Part shown: positions 15,288 through 22,257 of the stretch, in pieces
How the letters are laid out: each line of letters opens with the position of its first letter
Numbering within the stretch: the stretch's first letter is position 1
DNA from: Chersky-822 sp035509195
GTDB taxonomy: Bacteria; Actinomycetota; Actinomycetes; Streptosporangiales; Streptosporangiaceae
NCBI GenBank assembly: GCA_035509195.1
Contig: DATJLT010000205.1
Coordinates: 1 to 24,685, forward strand
Direction: 5' to 3'
Length of the DNA: 24,685 nt
Notes under the pieces: generated by a model
The model's input: only the letters and a program-made list of their open reading frames with translations
Told to the model about the DNA's origin: nothing
Databases searched by the model: none
Translations under genes and position numbers: made by a program

Positions 15288-16157
15288 TCAGTCGCCCGAC
15301 TGTAGCTTGATGATTCTGTTTTCGAACATGGTCACCACGTCGACCCGGTTCGCATGGGCGGCCTCGTAGTCAGCAAGCACGCGAAGATCGTCCGGGTCCA
15401 GGCCACGTAGCCGCGCGCGCAGCGACGCGATCGAGAGCCCGTCGTAGCCGGCGATCGGCAACCCCCCCGCCGTCGAGTAACCGCCGTCCAGTTCCGTCGT
15501 GGTCTCATAGCTGCTGGGTGTTTCGTAGCTGGGTGTTTGGTAGCTGGGTGTTTCGTAGCTGGGGAACTCATAGCTCGGGAGGTCGTAGCTCGGGGTCGCG
15601 AAACTCGGAGTCTGGAAGCTGGTCGGCTCGTAAGCTGAAGGGAAGTAGCCAGATGGCGACGCGGCCTCGGTGAGCCTGATCGTGGGCCGGATAAGCTGGC
15701 CGCGCTCAAACTCATCCTCGGCCAGGTCGGCCTTGTCCTGATCGGTAAGAATCCGAACATTGCCCGTCGAGTCGAGCGAGCGGAACCGCGACTGCTGCGG
15801 CGCGGCTTTACCGCCCGCCTTCTTGCTCGGCCGCTTGGCCGAATTTGCCGCGACTTTGGCTGATTTAGGTGCCGGACTTGATTTAGCCGACTTCGCGCCG
15901 CCGGCTGATTCCTTGGGTGTCTTCGCGGAGACCCTCGGTGGCTCGGTGTTGCCGGTGATCTTGAGAAGCCTTGGCGGCGCCTGCTCGTCCTCCGGTGCTA
16001 CGGGCTGCGACGTCGCCTCGGCCTGCAGGTGGCTGGCCTCTTCTTCCCTGAACCGGTCAGCGGCCAGTAGCAACTGCCCTACTCCGGAGAACACGGCCCG
16101 CAGCGCCTTGACCGGCCCGAGCCTGGTCTCCCCGTCGGCGTCCGGTGATTGCGCCAT
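15288..16157 (-). CDS. DUF8129-type 'lipid-droplet-associated' protein with Tyr-rich repeat
   Basis: 289 residues from the ATG at 16157, which follows AAGGAGG at 5-nt spacing. It occupies the position of M. tuberculosis Rv1109c, between ispH and xseA, where actinobacterial homologues are often labelled lipid-droplet-associated. A short conserved N-terminal helix (VKALRAVFSGVGQLLLAADR) precedes a Lys/Ala/Ser-rich disordered region. Then comes a Tyr-rich tandem of PSYET-like pentapeptides, roughly residues 175-230. The conserved C-terminal domain is LSIASLRARLRGLDPDDLRV, ending in ANRVDVVTMFENRIIKL; I assign this to DUF8129 from memory. No membrane helix is strong enough to be certain, though residues 10-24 could be amphipathic. 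Function is unknown. Confidence 0.82.
   Translation of the reverse strand: MAQSPDADGETRLGPVKALRAVFSGVGQLLLAADRFREEEASHLQAEATSQPVAPEDEQAPPRLLKITGNTEPPRVSAKTPKESAGGAKSAKSSPAPKSAKVAANSAKRPSKKAGGKAAPQQSRFRSLDSTGNVRILTDQDKADLAEDEFERGQLIRPTIRLTEAASPSGYFPSAYEPTSFQTPSFATPSYDLPSYEFPSYETPSYQTPSYETPSSYETTTELDGGYSTAGGLPIAGYDGLSIASLRARLRGLDPDDLRVLADYEAAHANRVDVVTMFENRIIKLQSGD
15511..15615. repeat. 15-bp tandem repeat coding PSY-x-T pentapeptides
   Basis: Units around TAGCTGGGTGTTTCG recur about seven times, perfect at 15516-15560 and decaying towards 15615. They encode the Tyr/Phe pentapeptides (PSYET, PSYQT, PSFAT) of the DUF8129-type protein. The frame is preserved. Confidence 0.85.
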
Positions 16158-16264
16158 CTTCGCCTCCTTCAGATGCACCCGCGACGACCGGCCCCTGATG
16201 ACACCCGTCATCCGCCATCGTGCCGTAAAAGTACTGCTGGCGTTGGTTGATCGCCGGCGCGTCT

Positions 16265-16454
16265 CCGGACAGAGTGCGTCCAGAAAGTGAACCCGTACAG
16301 GGTCATCGCCGCGGCGACGACCCTGTACGGGTTCCAGTAGCGCGAATATCCGCAAACCACGCAGATAGGTCTCATGCTCGGTAGGAAACCCGTACAGGGT
16401 TGCCGAGTCCGCTCAACCCTGTACGGGTTCACTTTTCGGACTCACTCAAACCGG
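16265..16454. repeat. 190-bp quasi-palindromic element with four 15-bp near-palindromes
   Basis: Four copies of AACCCGTACAGGGTT or its complement, at 16289-16303, 16320-16334, 16387-16401 and 16415-16429, in order forward, reverse, forward, reverse (outer bases vary: copies 1 and 2 are GAACCC..GGGT forms). Copies 1 and 2 form one 15-bp stem whose loop holds a second palindrome, TCGCCGCGGCGA. Copies 3 and 4 form another 15-bp stem over 13 nt. The arms at 16272-16303 and 16416-16447 are also inverted repeats of each other, 29 of 32 bases identical, and CCGG marks both outer ends (16265-16268, 16451-16454). It lies in the 451-bp gap between the divergent DUF8129-type gene and ispH. It could be a small non-autonomous element or an operator cluster. 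No reading frame in the gap is convincing. Confidence 0.9.
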
Positions 16455-16459
16455 TCGCG

Positions 16460-16478
16460 GTCGGCCACCCCGGCCGAC
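16460..16478. repeat. 7-bp hairpin upstream of ispH
   Basis: GTCGGCC-ACCCC-GGCCGAC, a perfect short hairpin 130 bp before ispH and just outside the quasi-palindromic element. Role unknown. Confidence 0.5.
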
Positions 16479-16595
16479 GGCCAAACCTCTTATTTCGGGC
16501 CGACCCTGCTACCAGGCGCTGATCCTGCGAGTAGCCGCGCGGGCCGCGGACACCGGTGCTGCCGCCCGTCGCTGAGGGCCGGTAGTGACTTCACC

Positions 16596-16608
16596 TACGA
16601 TGGATCAC
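16596..16608 (+). promoter_or_regulatory. ispH: -10 box for leaderless ispH transcript
   Basis: TACGAT (16596-16601) is followed by exactly 7 nt and the ATG at 16609. No Shine-Dalgarno precedes this ATG. An in-frame ATG at 16600 and GTG at 16585 overlap or precede the box and are therefore disfavoured. Confidence 0.55.
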
Positions 16609-17550
16609 ATGTCCAAGCCAACCAGGAGAGTCCTTCTTGCGAAGCCGCGCGGCTACTGCGCTGGCGTCGACCGGGCTGTCCAGACCGTGGAAAGGGCGCT
16701 TGAGCGCTTCGGTGCTCCGGTGTACGTCCGCAAGCAAATCGTGCACAACACGCATGTGGTCAGGGCACTGGAGAAGCGCGGCGCGATCTTCGTCGACGAA
16801 ACGGCCGAGATCCCTGAGGGCTCGGTGGTCGTGTTCTCGGCCCACGGGGTCGCACCAGAAGTGCATGACGAGGCCAGGCAGCGGAATCTCCGCACCATCG
16901 ACGCCACCTGCCCGCTGGTCGCCAAGGTTCACAACGAGGCCCGCCGCTTCGCGGCTCAGGGTTATCAGATTCTCCTGATCGGGCACGAGGGCCACGAGGA
17001 GGTCATCGGCACGACAGGTGAGGCGCCTGCGAGCATCAAGCTAGTCGACGGTGCAGAAGACGCGGCGGTCATAGAGGTGAAGGATCCCTCGAAGGTGGCC
17101 TGGCTGTCACAGACGACGCTGTCTGTCGATGAGACCAACCAGACGGTCGCCGCCTTGCGCAAGCGTCTGCCGCTGCTGCTCGACCCGCCGAGCGATGACA
17201 TCTGCTATGCCACGCAGAATCGTCAGGCCGCCATCAAGCAGATCGCCACGGACTCCGACCTGGTGATCGTCGTAGGCTCCGCTAACTCATCGAACTCAGT
17301 GCGACTGGTGGAGGTCGCCCACGAGGCAGGCGCCAAGGCCGCCTACCTGGTCGAGGACGCCAGCGCGGTCGAGCGGAAGTGGCTTGATCAGGCCACCACA
17401 GTCGGCGTCACCAGCGGTGCATCGGTTCCAGAGGACCTGGTCGGACAGCTACTTGACCTGCTCGCAGAAGCCGGGTTCGACGAGGTCGAGGAAATCGAGG
17501 CCGTGAACGAGAGCCTGACCTTCGCGCTTCCCCATGGAGTTCGCAAGTAG
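16609..17550 (+). CDS. ispH: 4-hydroxy-3-methylbut-2-enyl diphosphate reductase
   Basis: Last enzyme of the MEP pathway, reducing HMBPP to IPP and DMAPP with an iron-sulfur cluster. 313 residues from the ATG at 16609. The three cluster cysteines are Cys17 (RGYCAGVDRAV), Cys101 (DATCPLVAKVH) and Cys199 (DDICYATQNRQ). Substrate-binding motifs are visible: HNTHVV at about 46-51, FSAHGVAP at about 76-83, GHEGHEEVIGT at about 125-135, and SSNSVRL. It is transcribed divergently from the xseA-side genes and ends 7 bp before the convergent rmuC gene. Identification is secure. Confidence 0.97.
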   Translation: MSKPTRRVLLAKPRGYCAGVDRAVQTVERALERFGAPVYVRKQIVHNTHVVRALEKRGAIFVDETAEIPEGSVVVFSAHGVAPEVHDEARQRNLRTIDATCPLVAKVHNEARRFAAQGYQILLIGHEGHEEVIGTTGEAPASIKLVDGAEDAAVIEVKDPSKVAWLSQTTLSVDETNQTVAALRKRLPLLLDPPSDDICYATQNRQAAIKQIATDSDLVIVVGSANSSNSVRLVEVAHEAGAKAAYLVEDASAVERKWLDQATTVGVTSGASVPEDLVGQLLDLLAEAGFDEVEEIEAVNESLTFALPHGVRK

Positions 17551-17557
17551 CGCAGGG

Positions 17558-18856
17558 TCAGGAAGCCGTTAGTTCAGGTGCTGTCACCGCCCGCACGGAC
17601 ACCTCCACCGGGCTGGCCTGCTCGAGTTCAGCATCGGTCACACCGAGTTGGTTGAGCTTGCGCGCCGTGACCAGTACCCGGCTCTCGAGGGAACCGACCG
17701 CCCGGTTGTAAGCGAGCACTGCGTTCGTCAGCGCCTTGCCTACCGCGTCAACATGCCCGCCGAGCCCGTTCAGCCGATCGTAAAGCTCCCGGCCAAGGTC
17801 AAACACCGCCCGCGCGTTCTCTGACAGGGCTGCCTGCTGCCAGGCGTACTGTGCCGTCCGCAACATCGTGACCAGCGTCGTCGGCGTGGCGATGTGCACC
17901 TTGCGCCCGAAGGCGTACTCGAGCAGGCCTGGCTCGCGCTCGAGCGCGGGCGCGAGAAACGCCTCGCCGGGAATGAACAGCACCACGAACTCAGGCGCCG
18001 GGCTCAGCGCCGACCAGTAGCTTTTTGCTGCGAGCTGATCAACGTGGTCCCTCAGGTGCCGCGCGTGCGCCCCGAGCCGGGCCTCCCGCACCTCATCCGC
18101 GTCGGCCTCCGCCGCCTCAAGATAAGCGGCCAGCGACACCTTAGAATCGACCACGATGTTCTTGCCGCCCGCCAGCCGCACCACCAGGTCAGGGCGGATG
18201 TGCCCGAGCCCGGCCGACCGAGGGTCCTGTGCCGTTACCTGCTCGTCGAAGTCGCAGCGCGCGCTCATGCCCGCCAGTTCGACCACCCGCCTGAGCTGCA
18301 TCTCGCCCCACCGTCCGCGTGCCTCAGGCCGGCGCAGCGCTGTCACCAGTGCCTGAGTCTGGTTCCTGAGCTGCTCAGACGTCGCCATCGCGAACTTCAC
18401 TTGCTCGCTAAGCGCCGCGTGCGAACTCTGCCGTGCCGCTTCGCTTTCGCGCAGTTGCGTTTCCACCCGGGCCAGCGTCTGCCGTAGAGGCTCAACGAGT
18501 TGCTCCACAGCGTTGCGCCGCGAGTCAAGCTCGCTGGCCGCGCTCAGGTTCGCCGCCCGCAACCTGATCTCGCTGAACTCCATCAGCCGCTGCTGACTCT
18601 GATCGAGTGCCTGTGCCGAAAGGGCCTGAAACCTTTCCGCCAGGTAACCATCAATCAGCTCGGCCCGCTCAGACGCGGCCTGATCTACCAGCGCAGCCCG
18701 GTCCGACGCCGCGCGGGCTCGTTCCTCGGCGGCCCTGGCCTGCGCCGCCAGCTCGACAGAAACGCTGGTCAGCCGGCTCCGCGCATACAAGTACCCGATC
18801 GCGGCACCGAGAGCAGCGCCCACGATCAGCCCGATGAGCAACAAGACCGAACTCAT
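17558..18856 (-). CDS. rmuC: RmuC-family DNA recombination protein
   Basis: 432 residues from the ATG at 18856. A single N-terminal membrane helix (about 4-24, LLLIGLIVGAALGAAIGYLY) is followed by a long Ala/Glu/Arg-rich coiled coil to about 175. The RmuC domain covers about 178-395: RGRWGEMQLRRVVELAGM, RPDLVVRLAGGKNIVVDSKV with the Asp-Ser-Lys nuclease-like motif, SYWSALSPAPEFVVLFIPGE and KVHIATPTTLVTML. In E. coli RmuC limits recombination at inverted repeats; the domain belongs to the restriction-endonuclease-like superfamily. The upstream box TATGTC, 5 nt before the ATG, is a weak leaderless candidate; no Shine-Dalgarno is seen. The membrane-anchored layout is normal for the family. Confidence 0.93.
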   Translation of the reverse strand: MSSVLLLIGLIVGAALGAAIGYLYARSRLTSVSVELAAQARAAEERARAASDRAALVDQAASERAELIDGYLAERFQALSAQALDQSQQRLMEFSEIRLRAANLSAASELDSRRNAVEQLVEPLRQTLARVETQLRESEAARQSSHAALSEQVKFAMATSEQLRNQTQALVTALRRPEARGRWGEMQLRRVVELAGMSARCDFDEQVTAQDPRSAGLGHIRPDLVVRLAGGKNIVVDSKVSLAAYLEAAEADADEVREARLGAHARHLRDHVDQLAAKSYWSALSPAPEFVVLFIPGEAFLAPALEREPGLLEYAFGRKVHIATPTTLVTMLRTAQYAWQQAALSENARAVFDLGRELYDRLNGLGGHVDAVGKALTNAVLAYNRAVGSLESRVLVTARKLNQLGVTDAELEQASPVEVSVRAVTAPELTAS

Positions 18857-19159
18857 GCCCCGACATACTGCCAGGCACCACCGACAGCGCGGCCCGCGCG
18901 GCGACCGCGCGGCGGCCAGGGTCGGCCACTGCGGCCGGTCTGGGACCTGCCAGCGGCATCGGCGGCCCGCGGATGCGGCTCCTCTGAGGTGACGTCCTGG
19001 CTCCCTCGTGCCGCCCGCCGCAGCCCGGCCAGCACCAGACCCCGGTTTGATGGGCAATGCACCCCACCAAACCCCGCATTGATGGGGTAGCGCGCCGAGC
19101 CGGCTGCTGTTGGTGAGACCGCAGGACGCCGGCAGGCGCGGCAGGGGGCCGCGCTCCCT
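18857..19159. other. Intergenic region between rmuC and ychF
   Basis: About 300 bases holding the two divergent promoters. A small inverted pair AATGC / GCATT with TGATGGG on each side lies near 19047-19087, and CCCC-N8-GGGG can form beside it. No convincing gene is visible. Confidence 0.5.
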
Positions 19160-19172
19160 TAGACTCGCGCGG
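19160..19172 (+). promoter_or_regulatory. ychF: -10 box for leaderless ychF transcript
   Basis: TAGACT (19160-19165) is followed by 7 nt and the GTG at 19173, which matches the family's conserved N-terminus. There is no Shine-Dalgarno. Confidence 0.55.
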
Positions 19173-20264
19173 GTGAGCCTTGAGATCGGAATCGTGGGGC
19201 TGCCCAATGTCGGGAAGTCCACCTTGTTTAACGCCCTGACGCGGGCGGGCGCGCTGGCGTCGAATTACCCGTTCGCGACGATCGAACCCAACGTGGGGGT
19301 CGTGGGCATTCCCGATCCGAGGCTCGACGCGCTGGCCGGCCTCTACGACTCGGCGCGGATCGTGCCGGCGACGGTGCGGTTCGTGGACATCGCCGGACTG
19401 GTGCGGGGGGCCTCGACGGGCCAGGGCCTGGGCAATCAGTTTCTTGCCCACATCAGGGAGACCGACGCGATTTGCCAGGTCGTGCGTGTCTTCACCGACC
19501 CGGACGTGACCCACGTCGATGGGGACGTGTCGCCTGAACGCGACATCGAGACGATCGCAACCGAACTGATCCTCGCTGACTTGCAGACGCTCGAGAAGGC
19601 CGCGCCGCGCCTGGCAAAGGAAGCCAAGTTCGCCAAGGACCCAGAGCGAGTCGCGGTCGCCGATGCGGCAGTTCGGGCACAGGAACTGCTCGACAAGGGA
19701 ACCACGCTCTTCGCGGGCGCCCGCGCCGCGGGCATTGACCTGCTTAACGTGCGTGAGCTGCAACTCCTGACGGCCAAACCCTTCCTCTACGCCTTCAACG
19801 TCGACGACGAGGAACTCGCCGATTCGGCGCTGCGAGACCGGCTTGCGAAGCTGGTCGCCCCGGCGCAGTCGGTCTTCCTCGACGCCAAGGACGAAGCCGA
19901 ACTGGCCGATCTCGAGCCGGCCGAGGCAGCCGAGTTGCTCGCTGAACTCGGTCTCGGCGAGCCAGGTCTCAACCAGCTCGCAAGGGCAGGCTTCACCGCC
20001 CTCGGGCTGGGCACGTTCTTGACCGCGGGTCCGAAAGAGGCGCGGGCCTGGACGATCAAGGCTGGCGCGACCGCGCCAGAGGCGGCGGGCGTCATTCACA
20101 CCGACTTCCAGCGCGGCTTCATCAAAGCCGAGATCGTCTCCTTCGATGACCTCATGGCCGCAGGCTCCGTCGCCGCCGCGCGGGCCGCTGGCAAGGCCAG
20201 GATCGAAGGCAAGGACTACATCATGCGTGACGGCGACGTAGTCGAATTCCGATTCAACGTCTGA
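19173..20264 (+). CDS. ychF: Redox-regulated ribosome-binding ATPase YchF (Obg family)
   Basis: 363 residues, exactly the usual length. The GTG start at 19173 gives MSLEIGIVGLPNVGKST, the canonical N-terminus; the frame is open upstream to 19110 but that part is not family sequence. P-loop GLPNVGKST at 9-17; switch region NYPFATIEPN; G3 DIAGLVRGAS; and the altered G4-like NVDDEE in place of NKxD, which accounts for the family's ATP rather than GTP preference. The C-terminal TGS domain is intact (TWTIKAGATAPEAAGVIHTD, MRDGDVVEFRFNV). Beyond the stop, GC-rich palindromes (GCGCCGGCGC and CCGCGCG / CGCGCGG, 20294-20321) lie at the convergent junction with the regulator gene and may terminate one or both. 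Confidence 0.97.
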   Translation: MSLEIGIVGLPNVGKSTLFNALTRAGALASNYPFATIEPNVGVVGIPDPRLDALAGLYDSARIVPATVRFVDIAGLVRGASTGQGLGNQFLAHIRETDAICQVVRVFTDPDVTHVDGDVSPERDIETIATELILADLQTLEKAAPRLAKEAKFAKDPERVAVADAAVRAQELLDKGTTLFAGARAAGIDLLNVRELQLLTAKPFLYAFNVDDEELADSALRDRLAKLVAPAQSVFLDAKDEAELADLEPAEAAELLAELGLGEPGLNQLARAGFTALGLGTFLTAGPKEARAWTIKAGATAPEAAGVIHTDFQRGFIKAEIVSFDDLMAAGSVAAARAAGKARIEGKDYIMRDGDVVEFRFNV

Positions 20265-20304
20265 CCATTAAGGCCCGCAGCGCCGGCGCCGGCCCGCGCG
20301 CCTG

Positions 20305-20856
20305 TCAATTTTCGCGCGCGGACGGCAGAGGCTGAGACGCGGGCAGGACGATGGTGTAGAGGAGGCGGCGCCTTCGGCCCTCGCCCGGAGCGTTGGCCAG
20401 CCTTGGCAGGAACACTTCGGCGAGTTCGCGGCCGAGTTCTGCGAACTCCCTGTCGGTCAGCCACATGGCGGCGACCCGGTAGCCCGCGCCATCGGCGACC
20501 GGGTCGGCGGGCTCTGAGGCGAGGTAGCGGTCGAAATCGCCAAGCAGGCCCGCGATGTATGCCATGAATGCCTGCGCGTGATCTTCGAGCGTCATCGCCC
20601 GCACCTCGCCAGGCTGGACCTGGGCGGCGAACATCCGCAGCGAGTACGTCCTTTCGACCGCGCCACGTACCCGCCGCTCGGCGACGACCTGGAGTACTCC
20701 GGCCTTAGTGAGCAGGCCGACCTGCCGGTACAGGCTCGCGGCCGGTATGTCATCAAGTTCGGCGGCTAGCTGGTTCGTCGTGAGTGCCCGGTCGCCGATG
20801 AACGCCTTGACGATCCGCAGCCGCACCGGGTGGAGCAGGAGGTCCGCGCTTGCCAT
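20305..20856 (-). CDS. ArsR-like winged-helix regulator
   Basis: 183 residues. An N-terminal winged helix covers about 1-80: LLLHPVRLRIVKAFIGDRAL, TTNQLAAELDDIPAASLYRQ, then a wing at VVAERRVRGAVERTYSL. A helical C-terminal region follows (about 85-170: MTLEDHAQAFMAYIAGLLGD, EFAELGRELAEVF) that may bind a ligand or dimerise. No ArsR metal-binding cysteines are visible, so it is not an arsenic sensor. The ATG at 20856 has TAGGCT 6 nt upstream and no Shine-Dalgarno. It is divergent from an ABC exporter operon and probably controls it. This one-regulator/one-exporter layout is common in actinobacteria; the ligand is unknown. Confidence 0.87.
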   Translation of the reverse strand: MASADLLLHPVRLRIVKAFIGDRALTTNQLAAELDDIPAASLYRQVGLLTKAGVLQVVAERRVRGAVERTYSLRMFAAQVQPGEVRAMTLEDHAQAFMAYIAGLLGDFDRYLASEPADPVADGAGYRVAAMWLTDREFAELGRELAEVFLPRLANAPGEGRRRRLLYTIVLPASQPLPSAREN

Positions 20857-20907
20857 GTGATCAGCCTAGCCATCGTTCGTGAAACTGCTATCATTCGTGA
20901 CTATGAT
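20857..20907. promoter_or_regulatory. Divergent promoter and 11-bp direct repeats between regulator and exporter
   Basis: ATCGTTCGTGA (20872-20882) and ATCATTCGTGA (20890-20900) are direct repeats 18 bp apart with one mismatch. On the minus strand TAGGCT (20868-20863) lies 6 nt before the regulator's ATG. On the plus strand TATCAT (20889-20894) overlaps the second repeat, and TATGAT (20902-20907) is an alternative. The repeats lie between and on the two promoters, as expected for an autoregulator that also controls the exporter. Confidence 0.55.
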
Positions 20908-21043
20908 AATAATTGCGCCGCTGAGAAGGGGCGCGGGTCCGGAGTGCACGCCGACGGCAAGCGGCGCGCATATGGGGCGGAGCGCGAGCCCGCTCAGTGT
21001 GTCGGCCGCGGCACCGGCACCGGCTGCGGGTGGTGTCCGATGA
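20903..21043 (+). CDS. Possible 46-residue leader peptide before the ABC ATPase
   Basis: The ATG at 20903 lies 8 nt after TATCAT, close to the leaderless spacing seen elsewhere here. The frame runs 46 codons (starting MIIIAPLRRGAGPE, Ala/Pro/Ser-rich later). Its TGA overlaps the exporter's ATG by four bases (ATGA), a typical coupling signature. Composition is that of GC-rich DNA, and no family is recognised. It may be a translated leader or a chance frame. Confidence 0.3.
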   Translation: MIIIAPLRRGAGPECTPTASGAHMGRSASPLSVSAAAPAPAAGGVR

Positions 21044-22257
21044 GGCCCTCGCTTGTCCCGGCGTTGGTGATCGGAATCCTTGCGGTCGCTTTCGCGGTGT
21101 ACTGCCTAGTTGACCTGGTCAGGGCCAAGCGCGTGCGTTACCTGCCCAAGCTGATCTGGGGCGTGATCATCTGCGTCTCAGTGCCGTGGGGCGGCCTGAT
21201 TTACCTGCTGATCGGCAAGGACCGCGAAGCCGCGGGCGCGGAGCTCGAAGCCGAGGTAAAGACCGAGGTCAAGAGGATGCCGGGCCGTCGTGCCCGTGAC
21301 CAGGTTAGTCAGGTCGAGATCACCGTCGACCGGCTGACCAAGCGGTTCGGCCAGGTACTCGCGGTCGACGACCTGAGCTTCACGGTGCATCCAGGGCGAG
21401 TGACCGGCTTCCTCGGGCCGAACGGCGCGGGCAAGACGACGACGATGCGCGTCATCCTCGGTCTTGACGCCCCCACCAGCGGCAAGGCGCTTGTCGGCGG
21501 GCGCAGGTACGCGGAAATTGTCCGTCCGCTCAACCAGGTCGGCGCGCTGCTTGATGCCGAGGCGGTGCACGGCGGTCGCACGGCCTGGTTCCACTTGCTC
21601 GCGATCGCGAGGAGCAACGGCATTGGCAGGGACAGGGTCACCGAGGTACTCGAGCTGACCGGGCTCGAGACGGTTGCCGGACGCCGGGCCGGCGGTTTCT
21701 CGCTCGGCATGAAGCAGCGCCTCGGAATCGCGGCAGCCCTGCTCGCCGATCCGGCTGTACTGATCTTCGATGAGCCTGCCAACGGGCTCGACCCAGACGG
21801 CATGCGCTGGATCCGCCAGCTCTTCTCCGCGATGGCGGCAGAAGGCCGCACGATCCTCGTCTCAAGTCACCTTATGAGCGAGATGGCGATGATCGCCGAT
21901 CACCTGGTCATCATCGGGAAAGGCCGGCTGCTCGCTGACACGTCAACAGAAGACTTCATTGAGGCCAACGCTCGCAGGGACGTGTTTGTCAGGTCCCCGA
22001 GGGCGGCCGAGCTCGGCGATCTCATCAGGGCACAAGGCGGAACGGTCGGCGAAGCCGACAACGGCCTCACGGTTACCGGGCTCGAGTCCGCGGCGATCGG
22101 GGAGCTGGCGGCCGGCCACGGCATCTCCCTGCACGAACTGGTTCCGAGGCGAGCCTCTCTGGAGACCGCTTACCTCGACCTGACCGGCGGCAGCACCGAG
22201 TACCCGGCAGGAAGCCAGGCAGTACCCGGCCTGACCTACGAAGGGAGCACGGTCTGA
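21040..22257 (+). CDS. ABC exporter ATPase with N-terminal PLDc_N-like membrane module
   Basis: 405 residues from the ATG at 21040; the frame is open upstream but codes no recognisable protein. Residues 1-58 hold two membrane helices (PSLVPALVIGILAVAFAVYC, then LIWGVIICVSVPWGGLIYLL) ending in IGKDR, like the phospholipase-D-nuclease N-terminal (PLDc_N) module. A charged linker leads to the ATPase at about 88-310: Walker A GPNGAGKTT, signature FSLGMKQRLGI in place of LSGGQ, Walker B VLIFDEPANGLDP and a switch His in VSSHLM. The C-terminal 90 residues match drug/bacitracin-type exporter ATPases. No separate start with a good ribosome site was found between the modules, so it is read as one protein. 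It overlaps the permease by one base (TGATG). Confidence 0.88.
   Translation: MRPSLVPALVIGILAVAFAVYCLVDLVRAKRVRYLPKLIWGVIICVSVPWGGLIYLLIGKDREAAGAELEAEVKTEVKRMPGRRARDQVSQVEITVDRLTKRFGQVLAVDDLSFTVHPGRVTGFLGPNGAGKTTTMRVILGLDAPTSGKALVGGRRYAEIVRPLNQVGALLDAEAVHGGRTAWFHLLAIARSNGIGRDRVTEVLELTGLETVAGRRAGGFSLGMKQRLGIAAALLADPAVLIFDEPANGLDPDGMRWIRQLFSAMAAEGRTILVSSHLMSEMAMIADHLVIIGKGRLLADTSTEDFIEANARRDVFVRSPRAAELGDLIRAQGGTVGEADNGLTVTGLESAAIGELAAGHGISLHELVPRRASLETAYLDLTGGSTEYPAGSQAVPGLTYEGSTV

Noticed and set aside
16265..16454. CRISPR array or attachment site
   Set aside because: Copies alternate in orientation and spacing is uneven; no cas, integrase or tRNA gene is nearby.
18669..20099. 476-codon minus-strand frame opposite ychF and the rmuC upstream region
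   Set aside because: Antisense to a certain gene (ychF), with GC-driven composition and no domains.
20830..21039. 70-residue N-terminal extension of the ABC ATPase
   Set aside because: The open frame overlaps the regulator's start and both promoters, and has no domain or signal sequence; the membrane module begins at the ATG at 21040.
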